This document shows, piece by piece, positions 10,740 to 23,327 of a stretch of 64,000 nt of DNA (the stretch's first letter is position 1; each line of letters opens with the position of its first letter). This DNA is from Torreya grandis (lineage: Eukaryota; Streptophyta; Pinopsida; Cupressales; Taxaceae): positions 372,001 to 436,000 of the forward strand of contig JARHVA010000592.1 in NCBI GenBank assembly GCA_037957365.1. Reading direction: 5' to 3'. The notes beneath the pieces are model-generated. The model was not told where the DNA came from and did no database searches. It worked only from the letters and a program-made list of their open reading frames with translations. The position numbers were made by a program, and so were the translations under genes.

Positions 10740-12480
10740 GGTAATATTCACCTATTGAAAATTTGGGGTGCCTAAACATATGCGCCAATGTGGTTTTTTA
10801 ACTCATATCATGTTGGCACCCTTTTAATTACACTCTTTAGTGATATCTGTGTAAAATTCAAAACACTTCTCCAACCAATGGTCCTTTTTATAGAAAGCAC
10901 ATGTAGGATATTTTGGATAATATCTCTGATAGTGGACTTGGGATCCAAATTTATAACATGTCCTAGGTGGGAAGTGACCACCTCCTCATCCTTGTCCTCT
11001 ACCTCAGCCATGGTAGCCACCACTATCCTAATTATTTGCTACAGAGGTTTGATGCATGCCACACACTCATGCTTCATGAATGTCACTAATCAAATGATAG
11101 TTGTTAGTGCCATGAGTATACGCATCACAGATCTTATAATAGTCAGATACCTTTGAATGAGTTGCTAATTATAGAAGTCATCAAGAGGGTACATCATGTT
11201 CTTCATGACAAATTCCACATGTCTTTTTAATTACTGTGTGAATGTTCTTACATGGGAAATAGCTCTGTGTATGCCCTTCAGATTCATAATTAGTGAACCA
11301 AACACTATTGCATGTATCATGTACACTATTGGTTGTTAACTTCTCAAGTTGTGATGCCATTGAAGCTATCTAAGCTTCCATAAATGTGTTGATCCTTGTA
11401 TCGACACTTCTAATTACTTCAGCACAAAGGCTGGCTTCCAAGGCTTCGTGTAGGTTAGTGAAAGTCTTATTAGATAAGGTTCATCAAAAAGAGAGTAATA
11501 ATCCTCCCACAAACCATTGTGCATGTTAATTAGTATTAATCTCAAATGATAATTTAGATAGTAACATATTGAACCTTCCATCATACTCTCGCATGCTTTA
11601 AATAAGTCCCTATTTTATGTACTTTAACATGGCTATGTTTTATTGATCAAATTCAAGAATGTCAAACTCTTGAAGGAAGGCTAATTTAAATTGATCAAAT
11701 TAAACCACCACTTATTGAGGTTCAAACTTCCTATATCATTTGTGTATACGCTCCAAAATAATATTTGTAAACTGTGCAGCCTTGTGCTTAGGAGAAGTGA
11801 TGTTATGCACTCTCCAAATAAGTTCACATTTGTGGACATGTTTGGTTGCATTCTCCATGCCTTGATATTCTAGTAAGTAAAGATTCATTTTGTAATACAC
11901 CATTATTGATTAAGGTGCTTGGACTAGTGGTTGTTGGGAACCTCTAGATCCTATCCCTTGAGAAGGAAGTCCACTTCCTCCTGTGCCACCACCCAGTTCA
12001 CCTCCAGTGCCTCTAGTAGTAGTGCTCATGATACGGGGTGTGGTGTCTAATTGGTTAACCAAATGTGGGCCTATACTCTATCCTTATAGGTTGGGTCCTC
12101 TAGGCATCCCAAGTTGTGCCATAATATTTTGTTAAGGGAAGGAAAGTGTTAAGTCTGTATGTGTATCAAATAGCTCAGTTATAGTATCCTTTAATGGTTT
12201 AATCTCTGATTCCATGTTATTTGTATCCCAATTATGTATGTGTATTTTTTATGATTCAAGAGCATGAGCATGCACTATGGTTGGGGAGCCTGATTGATTC
12301 AAACTTGGTTTCTTGATTCCGACCATGCATCTTGTTTCTCCTTCATATGATAATAGTGGCATACGGTGTAGCTCAAAAGTGAAGGGGTCTTCTTTATGTG
12401 TCTTCACTTCCTTATAGATCCTAACAACACTTCTTGAGGTTTTTTGGTCCCTTCTCATGCTACTGATTCCTATAATCCAT
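10740..12480 (-). pseudogene. Gypsy gag remnant with zinc-knuckle region
   Basis: Near 10870-11030 the minus strand has a Gly/His-rich stretch then PKYPTCAFYKKDHWLEKCF, a CCHC-like knuckle with one Cys replaced by Tyr. Upstream, towards 12480, are stretches such as MAQLGMPRGPNL and a Gly-rich linker (RGTGGELGGGTGGSGLPSQG). The 70-codon frame at 12249-12458 is the most N-terminal piece seen. Position before protease on the same strand supports gag. Start codon and LTR edge were not found. Confidence 0.6.
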
Positions 12481-12659
12481 TGCCGACATTCATCATACTT
12501 CTATTTTCTCAATGCCCACTAACTGGATACCATTTTGAACCCACATTATTTTACCAACTCTTTTTGGCTCCCTTCCTAATTGTGTGGCTCATGAATAGAA
12601 GGATTTATCTCTCCATTGGCATAGTCTTAGGTCCTAAATCAATAACTTCTTAATTTCTA

Positions 12660-13640
12660 AGGCAAAGTGTCTAATGTAACAGCCATGTGGTTCTTGAAAG
12701 AACTAGAACTTGGCTTCCTGAAGACATGAATAGGTGGTTATAGTATACTCTAAAATGTAGTTGTTTAAATATCCTTTCCACCAAATGTTAATAGCTCTAT
12801 TCTAGAGGGTTCTAAGTCATGCTAAATCTTTTTTTCACTCTAAGGTTCAATACTGTCTTCTCCCAAGGTTTTAGGATCGTCCTTGAGCATATGTAAAGAG
12901 CCAAGTGTGTAAGTGAATTGGGATCTTAGCAAATAAGGCTTTATATAGTGAGCTATAGAGATTTTTCTCTACCCACTAATGTGCAAAAAATCCTGGTTCA
13001 AGATAGGGAACTATAAATTTATCTTCAACACTGGTAATCCATTGTTATATATTCTTAAGAGTAATGCGCTCAAGAAATTTCCATGACTAAGAAGCAAATG
13101 TTATTGGTCCTAATAATAGAACCAAAATCTTGGGGTTTTCTATGTAAATATAGTGTCAACACTGAAGTCTATCCCAATGAGTTAATGTACTGACCCTGTT
13201 GACCATTTTTGGTCCTACAAGCCAAAAAAAGATTGGTCTCCATTCCTTCCCTACTGTCCTGATTAGCCAACGTCTAATGTCTTCACCTTATTTCAATTGT
13301 AATTTTTCTTTATAATAGGCATATTCTATAAAAAAACCAAGTTATTTGAGCCTTTTTGATGTTTTGGGTTGATCCAGAGGTTTATTTCACTTTGGGCAGT
13401 TGGTTTGCACAAGCCTTTCAGCAAAGGAATGAGCCAAATTCAAAGGGCATGAGTCTTTTGACAGGCTCCAAAGGACAAATGCCCTTGTAGAGGGTAGGTA
13501 GGTGACCAAAATATGGAACTTTTCCAAGCTTTGAAGGGTAACTTTTGGCCCAAAGTACCCTTGCGGATGGTAGGGAACACTTGTAGAGGGATTAAAGAGA
13601 AGGCCAAAAGGAAAGTTTTCCTTCAGGAAAGTGAGCAAGG
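12660..13640. other. Non-coding stretch, probable gypsy leader or LTR
   Basis: No reading frame with recognisable content. It lies upstream of the minus-strand gag. Words such as CAAAGG, CCCTTG and AAAGGG become frequent after 13400, leading into the stem-loop array. Confidence 0.4.
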
Positions 13641-13644
13641 CAAG

Positions 13645-13902
13645 GGATTTCTTCAGACTTTTGTCTGAAGGAAATCCATGAAAAAAGGAAAAATTCCTTT
13701 AGATAAAATTTTCAAAGGAAAATACAAGGAAGAAATAAGGCAAAATTCCTTAGGACAAAAACTCGAAGGAATTCCTTTAGACTTTTATCTGAAGGAATTT
13801 CAAAAGAAAAGACTGAAAGAAAGGGCATCAACTTTGAAGGAAAGACTTCCTTTGGGTAAAATGTCTGAAGGAATTCCTTTGAACATTTTGTCTAAAGGAA
13901 TT
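13645..13902. repeat. Array of four AAGGAATTCCTT-based stem-loops
   Basis: Four related inverted repeats occur in 260 bp. 13645-13677: stem GGATTTCTTCAGAC, loop TTTT, one bulge. 13694-13720: TTCCTTTAGA against TTTCAAAGGAA. 13770-13799: AATTCCTTTAGAC, loop TTTT. 13872-13902: AATTCCTTTGAAC against GTCTAAAGGAATT. Each is flanked by palindromic AAGGAATTCCTT or a variant, so alternative pairings between neighbours are possible. Function unknown; it may be an LTR or leader RNA structure. Confidence 0.7.
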
Positions 13903-16900
13903 AAGAAGATAAGGGAGCCTGAAGGAGCCCAAAGGGCAAGTTCCCTTGTGGGGGACTCCCAACGACCCAAAAGGAGACATTTTCCATTTATCAAAGGGGC
14001 ACTTCCCTTTGGCAAGGTTTAATTACAAAAGGTTGAAGGTTCAGTTGTATAAAGTCAAAGGAATGACCAAAGAGATGATGGGCCCGATCACGTAAACCTT
14101 AACATAGTGAACTAGCCATTGGAGTTCAAACATCCAGTGATGGGCATGTGAACGTCAAATTCAAGGTAGCAAAATAGTTGTTGGTTTTTAAAATGTGACA
14201 GGCCCATAGACATTAAATTGGATGGGATGCGTAAGCCATTGAAAAGAGACCAAAGAGATAATTCCTTTGGGTAAGTGCTAAAAGGACTCAATATCACAAA
14301 CCCAAAGGAATTCAAAGGGCACAAGGTTATAAGTAAACTTAGTGACCCACCGAGAAAGGCGCCTGAGTTGCCAAAAAGAGACAAAAAATAGCAAGGAAAA
14401 GGGGAAAAAAATAGAGAATCCAAAACACAGCTACGTACACATACAAAAATGTTTGGAATGTTCCAAAGGATGCACCCAACGAAGCACATACATGAATAAA
14501 ATTAGCCCAGGTGGAAAAAGAAGGTGTCGATAGGAGAAGTTATTATCGTGGATGAAATAATCTCCACCAAGTGGTCATCAAAGAGCACAAGAATTCAATG
14601 GTGTGGCTTTATTTTGTTCATTTGAGCATGGATAATTAGATAGTCATGTAAGTTTCATAAAGAGGGGTGGCCTTATCATTTCAAATGATCAAACAACCCA
14701 TGCTTTTACAGTAACATTTAATACGGGTTATGCACCAAAGTCAAGACTTGTGACATCCACAACATGGTCCCTTTAGTGGATTCCTCTTCCCATTATGTTT
14801 AATGTAGCATGGGTCACTTATCCTAGAAGGTGCCAAAGTCTTTTCTCATTGTGTCATATATTGTAACCTCTCAGTTGAGGAAGACATCTCTCATTTTGTA
14901 AGGTGAAGCCCTGCCAAAATTCACCTTTGATCAATAAGAATGTGTTTTACCTCTATCTGACTGGTTATGATTTTGAGTGTGTCTATATATCAATTCTATG
15001 TTTACTCACTTTAGCTTGATGCTTTCACAAGATTGACACCAACATACCTAGTATAGCCAAAGCCATTTTTGTAGGTTAACTGGAAGTGCTTCATCTAGAG
15101 CGCAGAGACAGAAGAGTAGTTATCAGACAGTGTGTTATCCTACAATGCCTATGGTAAGTTCCTTTTATTTGTCTCTCTATTAATCCCCTTGTTAAAATAC
15201 CCCTATAGTCTTGTCTTTTTTCCAGATAAAGTGTATGTTCACCCCTTCTAGTTTGAAGTGTGAATAGCTGCGTAGATCAAAAATCATTTGGTGCATCACC
15301 ACTTTGATTAGTTTCTATTTTGGTTGTATCCTTCTCCCTTTTCACCCCTCTCCCATTGTTATCAATAGTAGTAAAAGACTTCAAAGATGCATCAAAGGGA
15401 GCTAGCCGTTATCTAGAGATTATCCCCTTAGTTTTGCCAAACCCATAGCAAGAGGGGAGTCTCCATTGTGCCGTGGGGAAGAGAGAAGCTCAACCTTCTT
15501 TCAAGGGTGCAATCCATAGTGTCAATAGGCCCTTTCATGTAAGACTAAGGTCTGGTGTGTTTACCCAAAATGCATAGCTTAAGATAGGTTCTTATAGGTT
15601 TTTGTCGCACAGTAATACTTAGTTATATTATTTATGTCAAACATGTATTCAATTAGATATTCCATAAATGCAAAGATAGATTATTATGATCCTTAGAGTT
15701 CTAATTTCTATTACCATAATTACACAAATTAGTAACATTGCAGTTTCAGAGTAACATCTTATAAAATAAAATATGTGTTATAATTCATGCTAAGTAACTC
15801 ACATGACACCATTCACCATGAACACAAGAAGTTTGATAAAACCCATAACTTCATATAATAAGCTTAAGCATAAAAATTAACAATACATCTATCCATCATC
15901 ATCATTATCCTTTACAATAGGGGTATTTATACTTTTTTGTCCCTGACCAAGTGTTTACAATCATTAATGACTCAAGTAATTGTCCAAAAAAATCCTAACA
16001 AACTGGGAGTCATGGTGTTCAACAAACTCTCCTCCAAAGGATCCAAGCCTTTATGCCCCCTATATCCATGCTTTATGCTAGATCCTTGCTACCGTGTGTT
16101 CATCTCCTTGTAGGTTGGTGCAAAAATTCCTATAAATAAGGTTTGGGTGGACTATATGAATCATTCCTTTAACTACTCTTGCTTCCCACATGCTCCCCTA
16201 GTCTTCTGCTTCAGTTTTGAGTCCTAAGTCCTCAGGTTCCTCATGACTAATTTTTCTTTGATTGAGTCCTCTTGTTTTGGTCCTTTTACGCCATTATCCT
16301 CTTGCATCTTATAGGTTCTATGCCACAATGCTTCTATACCTATAAATTTATGCACCATGGTCCTTCCATTCCATGCCAGTCCCATGCAAAAATGGACAAT
16401 ACTTAGCCAAAATTTGGGGCCAACATTTATACTAAACTTGGTGTAAATATCACCACCCATTGGATCATAGTTATGTTACCAAGGTCCCCCCCCACATATA
16501 TGGTGTCATATTTGCATCAATAATTATCCTAAAACTAAAAATATATATAACTCACTTCACTTAACATGACCTAACATATAACATAAAACATTGACATTTA
16601 TGTGGAAACATCAAAAATAGGGTGTAGAGCAACTTGGCGATGGGGTTTGGTTGTAAAGGGCGTAAGAGAAGATTCATGGGTAGACATGAAGGATGAGGGA
16701 TGGATGATGTGAAATGTGGTTTAAAATCATAATCAAGTTAGATTCGAATTTTTTTGGCATATCTTCCAATCATCATCGACTTAGTTTTTGCATATCTTCT
16801 AATCTTCTAAATATAAATTTTTAGCTAGGTTTTTATGGATTGCATGTAAGTAAATGGAAGATGAATTTTAATGGGTGTTAAAAGAGAAGTCTCAAAAAAC

Positions 16901-17270
16901 TTCAATGAGAATGGGATTTAAGGTGCTAAGTTCGAATCCTTCCCTAATAATGAGAAAAATAAGGTTTGGGTGTAAATTTGGGAGTAAATCTCCCATCTAA
17001 CATTAGGTGTTTTATTTTTTATTTTTTTATTTTTTTAATATATAAAAAATCCCCAAGTAGGAAGGAAATTTTTTTTAATGCAAATCAGCAATGGTCTAAG
17101 CTATAAAATATTTTACATGAGGATATTTTAGTTATCAAAATAAATTTTGTATCCATTTTTATTTGTGTTATCTAACATGGATTTCTTCAAATTATAGGCT
17201 TGCAATGGTTAAATATGTGACAACATTTTATGTGGGTGTTTTGTGTTGTAATAAAATGATGCAACACTAG
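13903..17270. other. Non-coding repeat-derived DNA
   Basis: No convincing gene. A short frame at 16224-16460 (minus) has no recognised motif. A poly-C run lies at about 16490. A B-box-like AGTTCGAATCCTT at 16929 has no clear A-box partner. Confidence 0.4.
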
Positions 17271-17276
17271 CTCCAA

Positions 17277-17347
17277 GGGTTATCTCGAGTGGATAGGATC
17301 AATGACTTTGGTCACTTAGCTATCGAGTTCAATTCCTATCAAGCACC
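17277..17347 (+). repeat. tRNA-like head, possible SINE
   Basis: A 70-bp segment has an A-box-like TATCTCGAGTGGATAGG at 17281 and a B-box-like GAGTTCAATTCC at 17325, about 40 bp apart, the spacing of an internal RNA polymerase III promoter. The 3' part continues about 150 bp without coding content. No target-site duplication or poly-A tail identified. It could also be a decayed tRNA gene. Confidence 0.4.
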
Positions 17348-17929
17348 ATGTGACATGTCGAGGCTTAAGGGCAGATGCTCTTATATTCTAAAGTGGCCAT
17401 GAAAACACCTTGAGGTGGGGTTCAAACTTGTCCTTGTGTTCCATGTGGATAAAAATAGTGTGACTCAATTACGGATTATTCGACAGACATTATGGACCTA
17501 GGCCCATCCACATTAGGCTTTAGATGTAGATTAATTTTTTGAATGAGGTATCTACATGAATTTTTTTCATTCCTCTCAAAGTGGTAGAACCCACATTTGA
17601 ATGAGCTTATATCTTGACCCTTCAATGCTCCACACCTCCTTCCCATGTAAGCCAAGTCTTTACTTTGGGCTCTTCCTCCTATGCCTGGCAGATTTTTGAG
17701 CAGGTTTTCAAAATGACTGTCATGCAAGCAGTTACAAAGGGGATGTTCCTCAAGCGAGATGAAGGGTATAGAACTAGGGCATGAGTAGATCATGAGCATA
17801 AATTGAATCCAGCAGTAGATGGCAAGGGTTTCAGTCCACTATTGTAGCCATAGAATCATTCCCAAGTTGAAATTTTAAAATCCTCTAAGTCTATGACACT
17901 AAAGAGATTTTGGGGAGCCAACATCAACT

Positions 17930-18960
17930 CTAGTCAGGTCAAATATAGAGGTTAGGGATTCTTTAGATTTGGTTAGTATTGATCAATTGAAGGTTATGAT
18001 TCCCATAATGGTCAATTTCAAAGGAAAATATCTAGAAGAGATTTTTGAAAGCAAAGAATGGTTTTTGGTAAGGGGCTTGATCTGCCACTCTAATAGGTTT
18101 TGGTTGTCTTTATCAGATTTGCATAAGTGGCTTTCACTTACCTAGAAGCTGTTATTGGAAGGTGATATGGAAATTTATCCATGTGTAAGAGGATTTTTTA
18201 TTGTGGTTTTTGATTATTTGATCGACCAAAATAAGATTTTTCAATCTAAAACTTGGAATTTTGATAATCACCTTCTATTGTTGAAACCATGCTTTCCTAC
18301 TTTTAACCCTTTAACTGAAAATCTTTATGTTTGCCTAATTTGGGTAAGGTTGTCATATCTTCCTATATAGTTCTAGAATGAATCTGGGCTTTTAGTGATT
18401 GGTAAATCTTTAGGATAATTATTGTAAATTGATTCCTCTTCACTTAATTTCTCCCAAAGAAATTTTTTTAGAATGCTAGTCTGTTTAGATATCTCTCAGG
18501 ACTTACCAGAGAAGATTGAATTAAAAGTAAAAGAGAGGTGTTGGTCTCAACCCATTGATTTTGAAGGAATACCTTTCAAATGTAGAAATTGCTTTAAATT
18601 GGGTCATGTTTCAGCTTCATGTCTCCAATCTAAGAGAAAATTAGTCTCTTCTTGGGGAAAGGAGAATAAAGAGGAGCTTCTTTCAGTGATTTTAGATAGT
18701 AAGCCAAAAATATATTCTGGAATTATAGCAGAGTGTTTTTCAGAAAAGATTTTAGAGTTTAGTGAAAAACCAATGGTACTTTCTTCTCTAAATTCTAAGA
18801 TCACTGGATCTAGTGATAAGAGGGAAAGGAACTTGAACAGTCAGAAAAATTTAGATAAAGGTAAAGCCAAAAAAATGGGCGGCAAGGAAAGCTAGGTCTT
18901 AGATAAATTAATTAATCAATAAGAATGGAAAGTTGTAAGAAATAGAAAAAAAGGCCACAT
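17930..18960 (+). pseudogene. LINE ORF1-type protein, DUF4283 plus CCHC zinc knuckle
   Basis: The frame begins around DSLDLVSIDQLKVMIPIM at 17955 and carries the DUF4283 pattern of plant LINE ORF1 proteins: EWFLVRGLICHSN, then GFFIVVFD, a WVRLSYLP box (usual WVRLPNLP), GKSLG, then CLDISQDLPEKIEL and FEGIPFKCRNCFKLGHVSAS. The final CRNCFKLGHVSASC is an intact C-x2-C-x4-H-x4-C knuckle at about 18586-18627. The tail is Lys/Ser-rich and ends with an EWKVVRNRKKG-like motif typical of this family. Stops at 18137 and 18368-18420 and a frame break make it a pseudogene. No ORF2 (endonuclease/RT) follows, so it is a 5' piece of a LINE or a captured ORF1. Confidence 0.82.
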
Positions 18961-20035
18961 CATTCCTAGTTGATGAATGATGGCAGAGTGGTAATTTTGA
19001 GTTTGTTTGATTTTTTGTTAATTTGGTCTGAAAGTAATTATTAAAACAGTGTTCAGTTATTGGTTACTTTAGTTCTTATTTTTCCATATGCCTTGATAAT
19101 TATTCTACTAATCCAGGCCTCTTTTGAAATTTTGAGTACTATGTTTATGGGATAGGGACCCGTATTTTTCCCTAAGCATGGAATCAAAAAGGGTGCAACA
19201 CCTACTTCAATAGACCCTCTCTAGAGAGCCAAGAAAAAATTTATGAAATATATATATGAGCTGAACTTGATGCAAATATATATATTTTATTTAATATGTG
19301 TCAATTTTTTTACATCACAAACCCGATGCTAATAAAAATGTCTAGTGGCATCAATGTTGTTTTGAATTTGTGCCATAAAGTTTGACATAAATTATTTAAA
19401 CTTTTTAGGGAAAAACAAACCCAAAAACATTAATTTCTAACACAAATCCAACCTAGATGGCAGCACTAATCTCACTTAGTTTCCTAAAATAAGATGTATA
19501 AACATAATTGTATGTCATTATAGGTTAAAATATCATAAGTTTAAAAAAATCTAAATGTAACATCCTATTTTTGGAAGGGAAAAATAATTATGACCTTACA
19601 AAAACAAATTTTCCTTTCCTGCATTAATCATTTGTTTTTTATATAACTTTAGTGCATAAGATATCCAAACATTAAACAAAGTGTGTATAAAATTCCTATG
19701 ACACAAATAATCACTATTCTCTGGGAAATTTTTTATAGCATAATAAGCATTAGAAACCCCTATTTTCCTCACAACGAAATGCATCATTGTGCACTTTCAT
19801 TTCCAACTATTTGTTCTCACTCTAATATTAAGCTTTGCCCACTTGAGGTATGGGCCCACATTATCTTCCACTTAACATCACATAAATTATTGGTATATAT
19901 TACCTTCACTTTGATAAACTATTCAACAAAGGACCTTGTTATGTCATGTAGTTCGATCAACTTCCAATCATTGAAATTATAGTCACCATTCATCTATTTG
20001 TAGATTAGTTGAGAATTATTTTCCACCCATACCAT
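18961..20035. other. Non-coding, no feature recognised
   Basis: AT-rich, many stops, a short TATATA run near 19250-19290. Overlapping short frames on both strands at 19596-19982 look random. Confidence 0.4.
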
Positions 20036-20040
20036 AATGG
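20036..20040 (+). other. Target-site duplication AATGG (left) of outer copia
   Basis: AATGG directly before the 5' LTR is repeated exactly at 30417-30421 directly after the 3' LTR. A 5-bp duplication is the copia norm. Confidence 0.9.
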
Positions 20041-20250
20041 TGTTGGATTATTTATGATCCAAAAACATAATTAGTTTGTTTATTTAATTGTCTTGTTATC
20101 ACTTGTTTTTATAGGTTGGTTGCATCAGTTAGTTGGTTCTCTATAACCAAATCATGTAAGCTCTTTACAAGCTTATGTTATGTACAAAAATAAACATGTT
20201 TTTACTTAATAAAATCTTATATGACTATTCTTCCATTGTTCAATCCATCA
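20041..20250 (+). repeat. 5' LTR of outer copia (210 bp)
   Basis: It starts TGTTGGATTATTTATGATC and ends CAATCCATCA. It aligns over its full length with 30207-30416 with scattered differences, so it is an old insertion. Confidence 0.92.
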
Positions 20251-20251
20251 A

Positions 20252-20263
20252 TGGAATCACAGC
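20252..20263 (+). other. Primer binding site of outer copia
   Basis: TGGAATCACAGC, two changes from the initiator tRNA-Met PBS TGGTATCAGAGC, one base after the LTR. Confidence 0.75.
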
Positions 20264-21390
20264 AAGGTTGCTCATGGAGGACTGAATAATAAAGAATATT
20301 TTTTTTATTGGCCATTATTGCCATAGGTGACTCTGTAGGAACTTCTTCATCTAAAGCACCACCAGGAGATGTGAATCTAAGACACATGATGTTTTCCCCC
20401 AAGAGGATGAAATTTCTTCTTACAATCATGTAAAGGCATCAGAGCAATGAAATCCCTGTCAAAGCATTCTAGAAGAGAAGTAAGACATTGTGTAGTAATT
20501 TTTTGATTAGATTTTTGAACACATGACCATTTTATATGCATTTGTATGGTGGCTGACATCAAATTGCAACATAAATATATTAATTTGCATTTGTACAATA
20601 GCCTTCTTTTAAAAATTCATTGATTTTGACCTATATAACATTGTTTGTAATGTGATGGATTTAAAAATGATGCAGTAAATCCACTTTGGCACAACAATTT
20701 TGAGTATCAATTGATTTATTTATCTTATTTTTTTCTTATGGGATCCACCAGAGATGCAATGCACCACTTTTTCACATGCAAGTAAAAATATTTGATAAAA
20801 GTTTACGATGAATGTAAGTTTTTTGTTTTTTTTTATTTCTCATCTAGAAAATCAAGGTTATGTGGAATATATTACTTTTACACTTTCAGATTTGTCAAAG
20901 GCAACTTGGATAAGCAATTTTTTTATTAATCACTTCTTAACAAGAGATTCGGGGTTTCAAACTCCAAAATAATTTACCATATTTTATATGAAAGTAATGA
21001 AGGGAAAAGATGTAGAGGTGTTATAAGGGTGTAAAAATATTAATCTTTATGACTTGGATAGGTCCCTGAATTACCCATTGTGTTTTTTAATAAACTTACA
21101 AGGGTCAAGGTAAATCCCCAAGTAGAATTCATTTGTTATCGTAATATATTTGTAATCATGGCTAAAATTATCTATTTAATATACAAAAATGGATGTTTAA
21201 CACCTAAAAATTAAAAGGTATGGAACATGAACATGGAAAACATGCTCATTTTTAATGATTTATAGGAAATAATATAAAAATAGACCACACCACCCACTGC
21301 ACCTGCCAAACTAATTGAGTATCAAAAGTGTGATAAACATGTACTCGCACTGCTCAAATCATCAGACATTGCACATGTGATTATTCATAT
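20264..21390 (+). other. Outer copia leader and decayed 5' gag
   Basis: No readable frame longer than about 70 codons, and those are on the minus strand. By position it should hold the leader and the start of gag. Confidence 0.4.
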
Positions 21391-21399
21391 TGAATATAT

Positions 21400-22080
21400 T
21401 AAATATAGATCATGTAAAGCATGTAAAGCATTTAATGACTTGTATGACAAACAACTTGTATACAATAAAATTGACCTTCTATGCAAATTTTAAACAATAA
21501 AATGGTAGATGATGAAGACGTTTTTGAATATATTTCATAAATGAAAACATTGAAACAAGAATATTGCATAATGGGTTGAAAGATAGATGATGACATGCTC
21601 ATTTACATCACACTAAATGGACTCAATATGCATACACCAAATTTTTCAAAATGTTTTAGCTTAGTGATAAGCTCAATGGTGTAACATTTGACTCTATTTG
21701 TGAGTTGTTAACTCAGCATGAGCAATGGTTTGTAAAGAAGAAGAGTAATCCTATAGAAGAGGCTCACTACACAAAGGCCAAGTCACATCACAAAGATCAT
21801 CACAATGTACAAAGTTAGTTTTAAAAAAACTCTCTGAAACACTCTCTAAGACACTCTCCATGTCATTCTAGATAGTCTCCACTACATTCTCATCAGCACT
21901 CTCTAGGATCTTCAAAATACAAACATCACCGTAGGCACTCTTATCATTCCAGTGGTTCTTCTAGTGATTCAGCTTCTTCTAGATCATGTTAGCATAGGAA
22001 AGAACCCAAATGTTTCAAATGTGGTGGTATTGGACATCTTTAAAATGTATGTCCTTCTTGATGACCCCACTTTCCACATA
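21400..22080 (+). pseudogene. Outer copia gag remnant with zinc knuckle
   Basis: Scattered frames give copia gag patterns: KMVDDEDVFEYIS, then IDDDMLIYITLNGLN, then TFDSICELLTQHEQWF, a Ser/His/Arg-rich basic linker, and a knuckle CFKCGGIGHL-x-NVC at about 22010-22055. Many frame breaks and stops. It lacks a detectable downstream protease. Confidence 0.72.
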
Positions 22081-22879
22081 AAAAGAGAGTTGAATCAAAT
22101 TGTGTTGATCATTCTAGCGGTAGATATTCTAGTTACTCCAACTATTCATGTTTTTATAACACTTCCTCTAATTAAGAGGCATTATATATGGTCGAGGTCT
22201 ATCATCTTAATGGATGTGATAACCTATTTTGATTGATCGATGATTCGCCTGTCTCATGTGAGCTACTAGGCTCAAGACCAAGATCTATTGTAGTAGCATT
22301 TTTTGGCTTGCATTCTTAATTTTTTCTATTTTTGGATATTTATACTTGATATTCATGACATTGAGTAGACAAGATTGTTTAATTTTATTTCTCTTGATGC
22401 ACAAATTCTCTATTAAAGAGTTTTAAATGGTGTCATGGTGATGTTATGGAGGTGTCCAAGTGAGTGGATGAAGTGCTTTGATAGTCTAAGTGATAATGAC
22501 AAAGTGTGCAATATGCTTGTCTTAGTATGCTTGAAGTATGTTTGGGTGATCTTCAAAGTTTAACTATTTAAAAATGATTAGGGATGAGTCTAAAGTATTA
22601 ATATTATGCAATAGGTCCTATCAGATTTCGAGGATGTATTGAGTGTTTGTGTGCATGAGTTAATTTCATTGGTTGATCATTGTTTGCATCTAGACATTTT
22701 GGGTTTAGTGGTAAAAAATTTGAGTAGGCAATTTGTTGGCATCACCATTACCAAATGTGGATGAGTCAGGGGGATTTAGTTATATGGTTGTCATCACATT
22801 TTTTTTTAGTTTATATGAATTAAATTTTAGGTCATGAAATGGATCTCAACATAAGATATGCAATTGCAAAGTTTTTCTC

Positions 22880-23281
22880 CCAAGCAGTTTGACAATGTTT
22901 TCCCATACTTAGCCAAATTTGTTTATGGCAAGAAAAGTTGAGTAAGTATTTTAATGTAGTCATATTTTACACATGTGTCACTATAAAGAGAATTTTATCA
23001 TATGTTTTGTTCAATTTTATGCCTAGTTATTATGTGTTAAGATTCATGTCATGCGATGAAGTGCATAAAAAGATATGCATGTGTAAAATTAGCCTTCTAG
23101 ATAGTTCTTGACATAGTTGGCTATATGGCAGAAAAAACTGAGTAAGTAGATTAATGGAGTTATATCTCACATGTGATAAGGTTTAAAGATTATTTTGACA
23201 CATGGTTGGATTCTCATATTAACTAATATCATTTGTTCCAAATTTGAGATCATGAGATTGATTGAGGCAAAAAATATGCCT
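22880..23281 (+). repeat. Diverged tandem duplication, about 210-bp unit
   Basis: Two units can be aligned. Unit 1 (about 22890-23096) has GGCAAGAAAAGTTGAGTAAG, TTTACACATGTG and AGATATGCATGTG. Unit 2 (about 23105-23285) has GGCAGAAAAAACTGAGTAAG, TCTCACATGTG and AAATATGCCTGTG. The second unit ends exactly where the inner copia sequence begins. Confidence 0.65.
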
Positions 23282-23314
23282 GTGCAATCATATTGCTGGT
23301 TGATCCCCAACAAG

Positions 23315-23327
23315 TGGTATTAGAGCC
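23315..23327 (+). other. Primer binding site of inner copia
   Basis: TGGTATTAGAGCC follows the LTR terminal CCCCAACA; it is one change from the initiator tRNA-Met PBS. Confidence 0.88.

Noticed and set aside
14345..14365. GGCGCCTGAGTTGCC, resembling the TGGCGCC-type PBS of Tat/Athila gypsy elements
   Set aside because: It is on the plus strand while the gypsy genes are on the minus strand, and it contains extra bases.
16470..16500. Minus-strand TGGTAACATAAC after a G run, as a PBS for the gypsy at 4.3-12.7 kb
   Set aside because: Only 9 of 12 bases match the Met PBS and no LTR pair could be found to support it.
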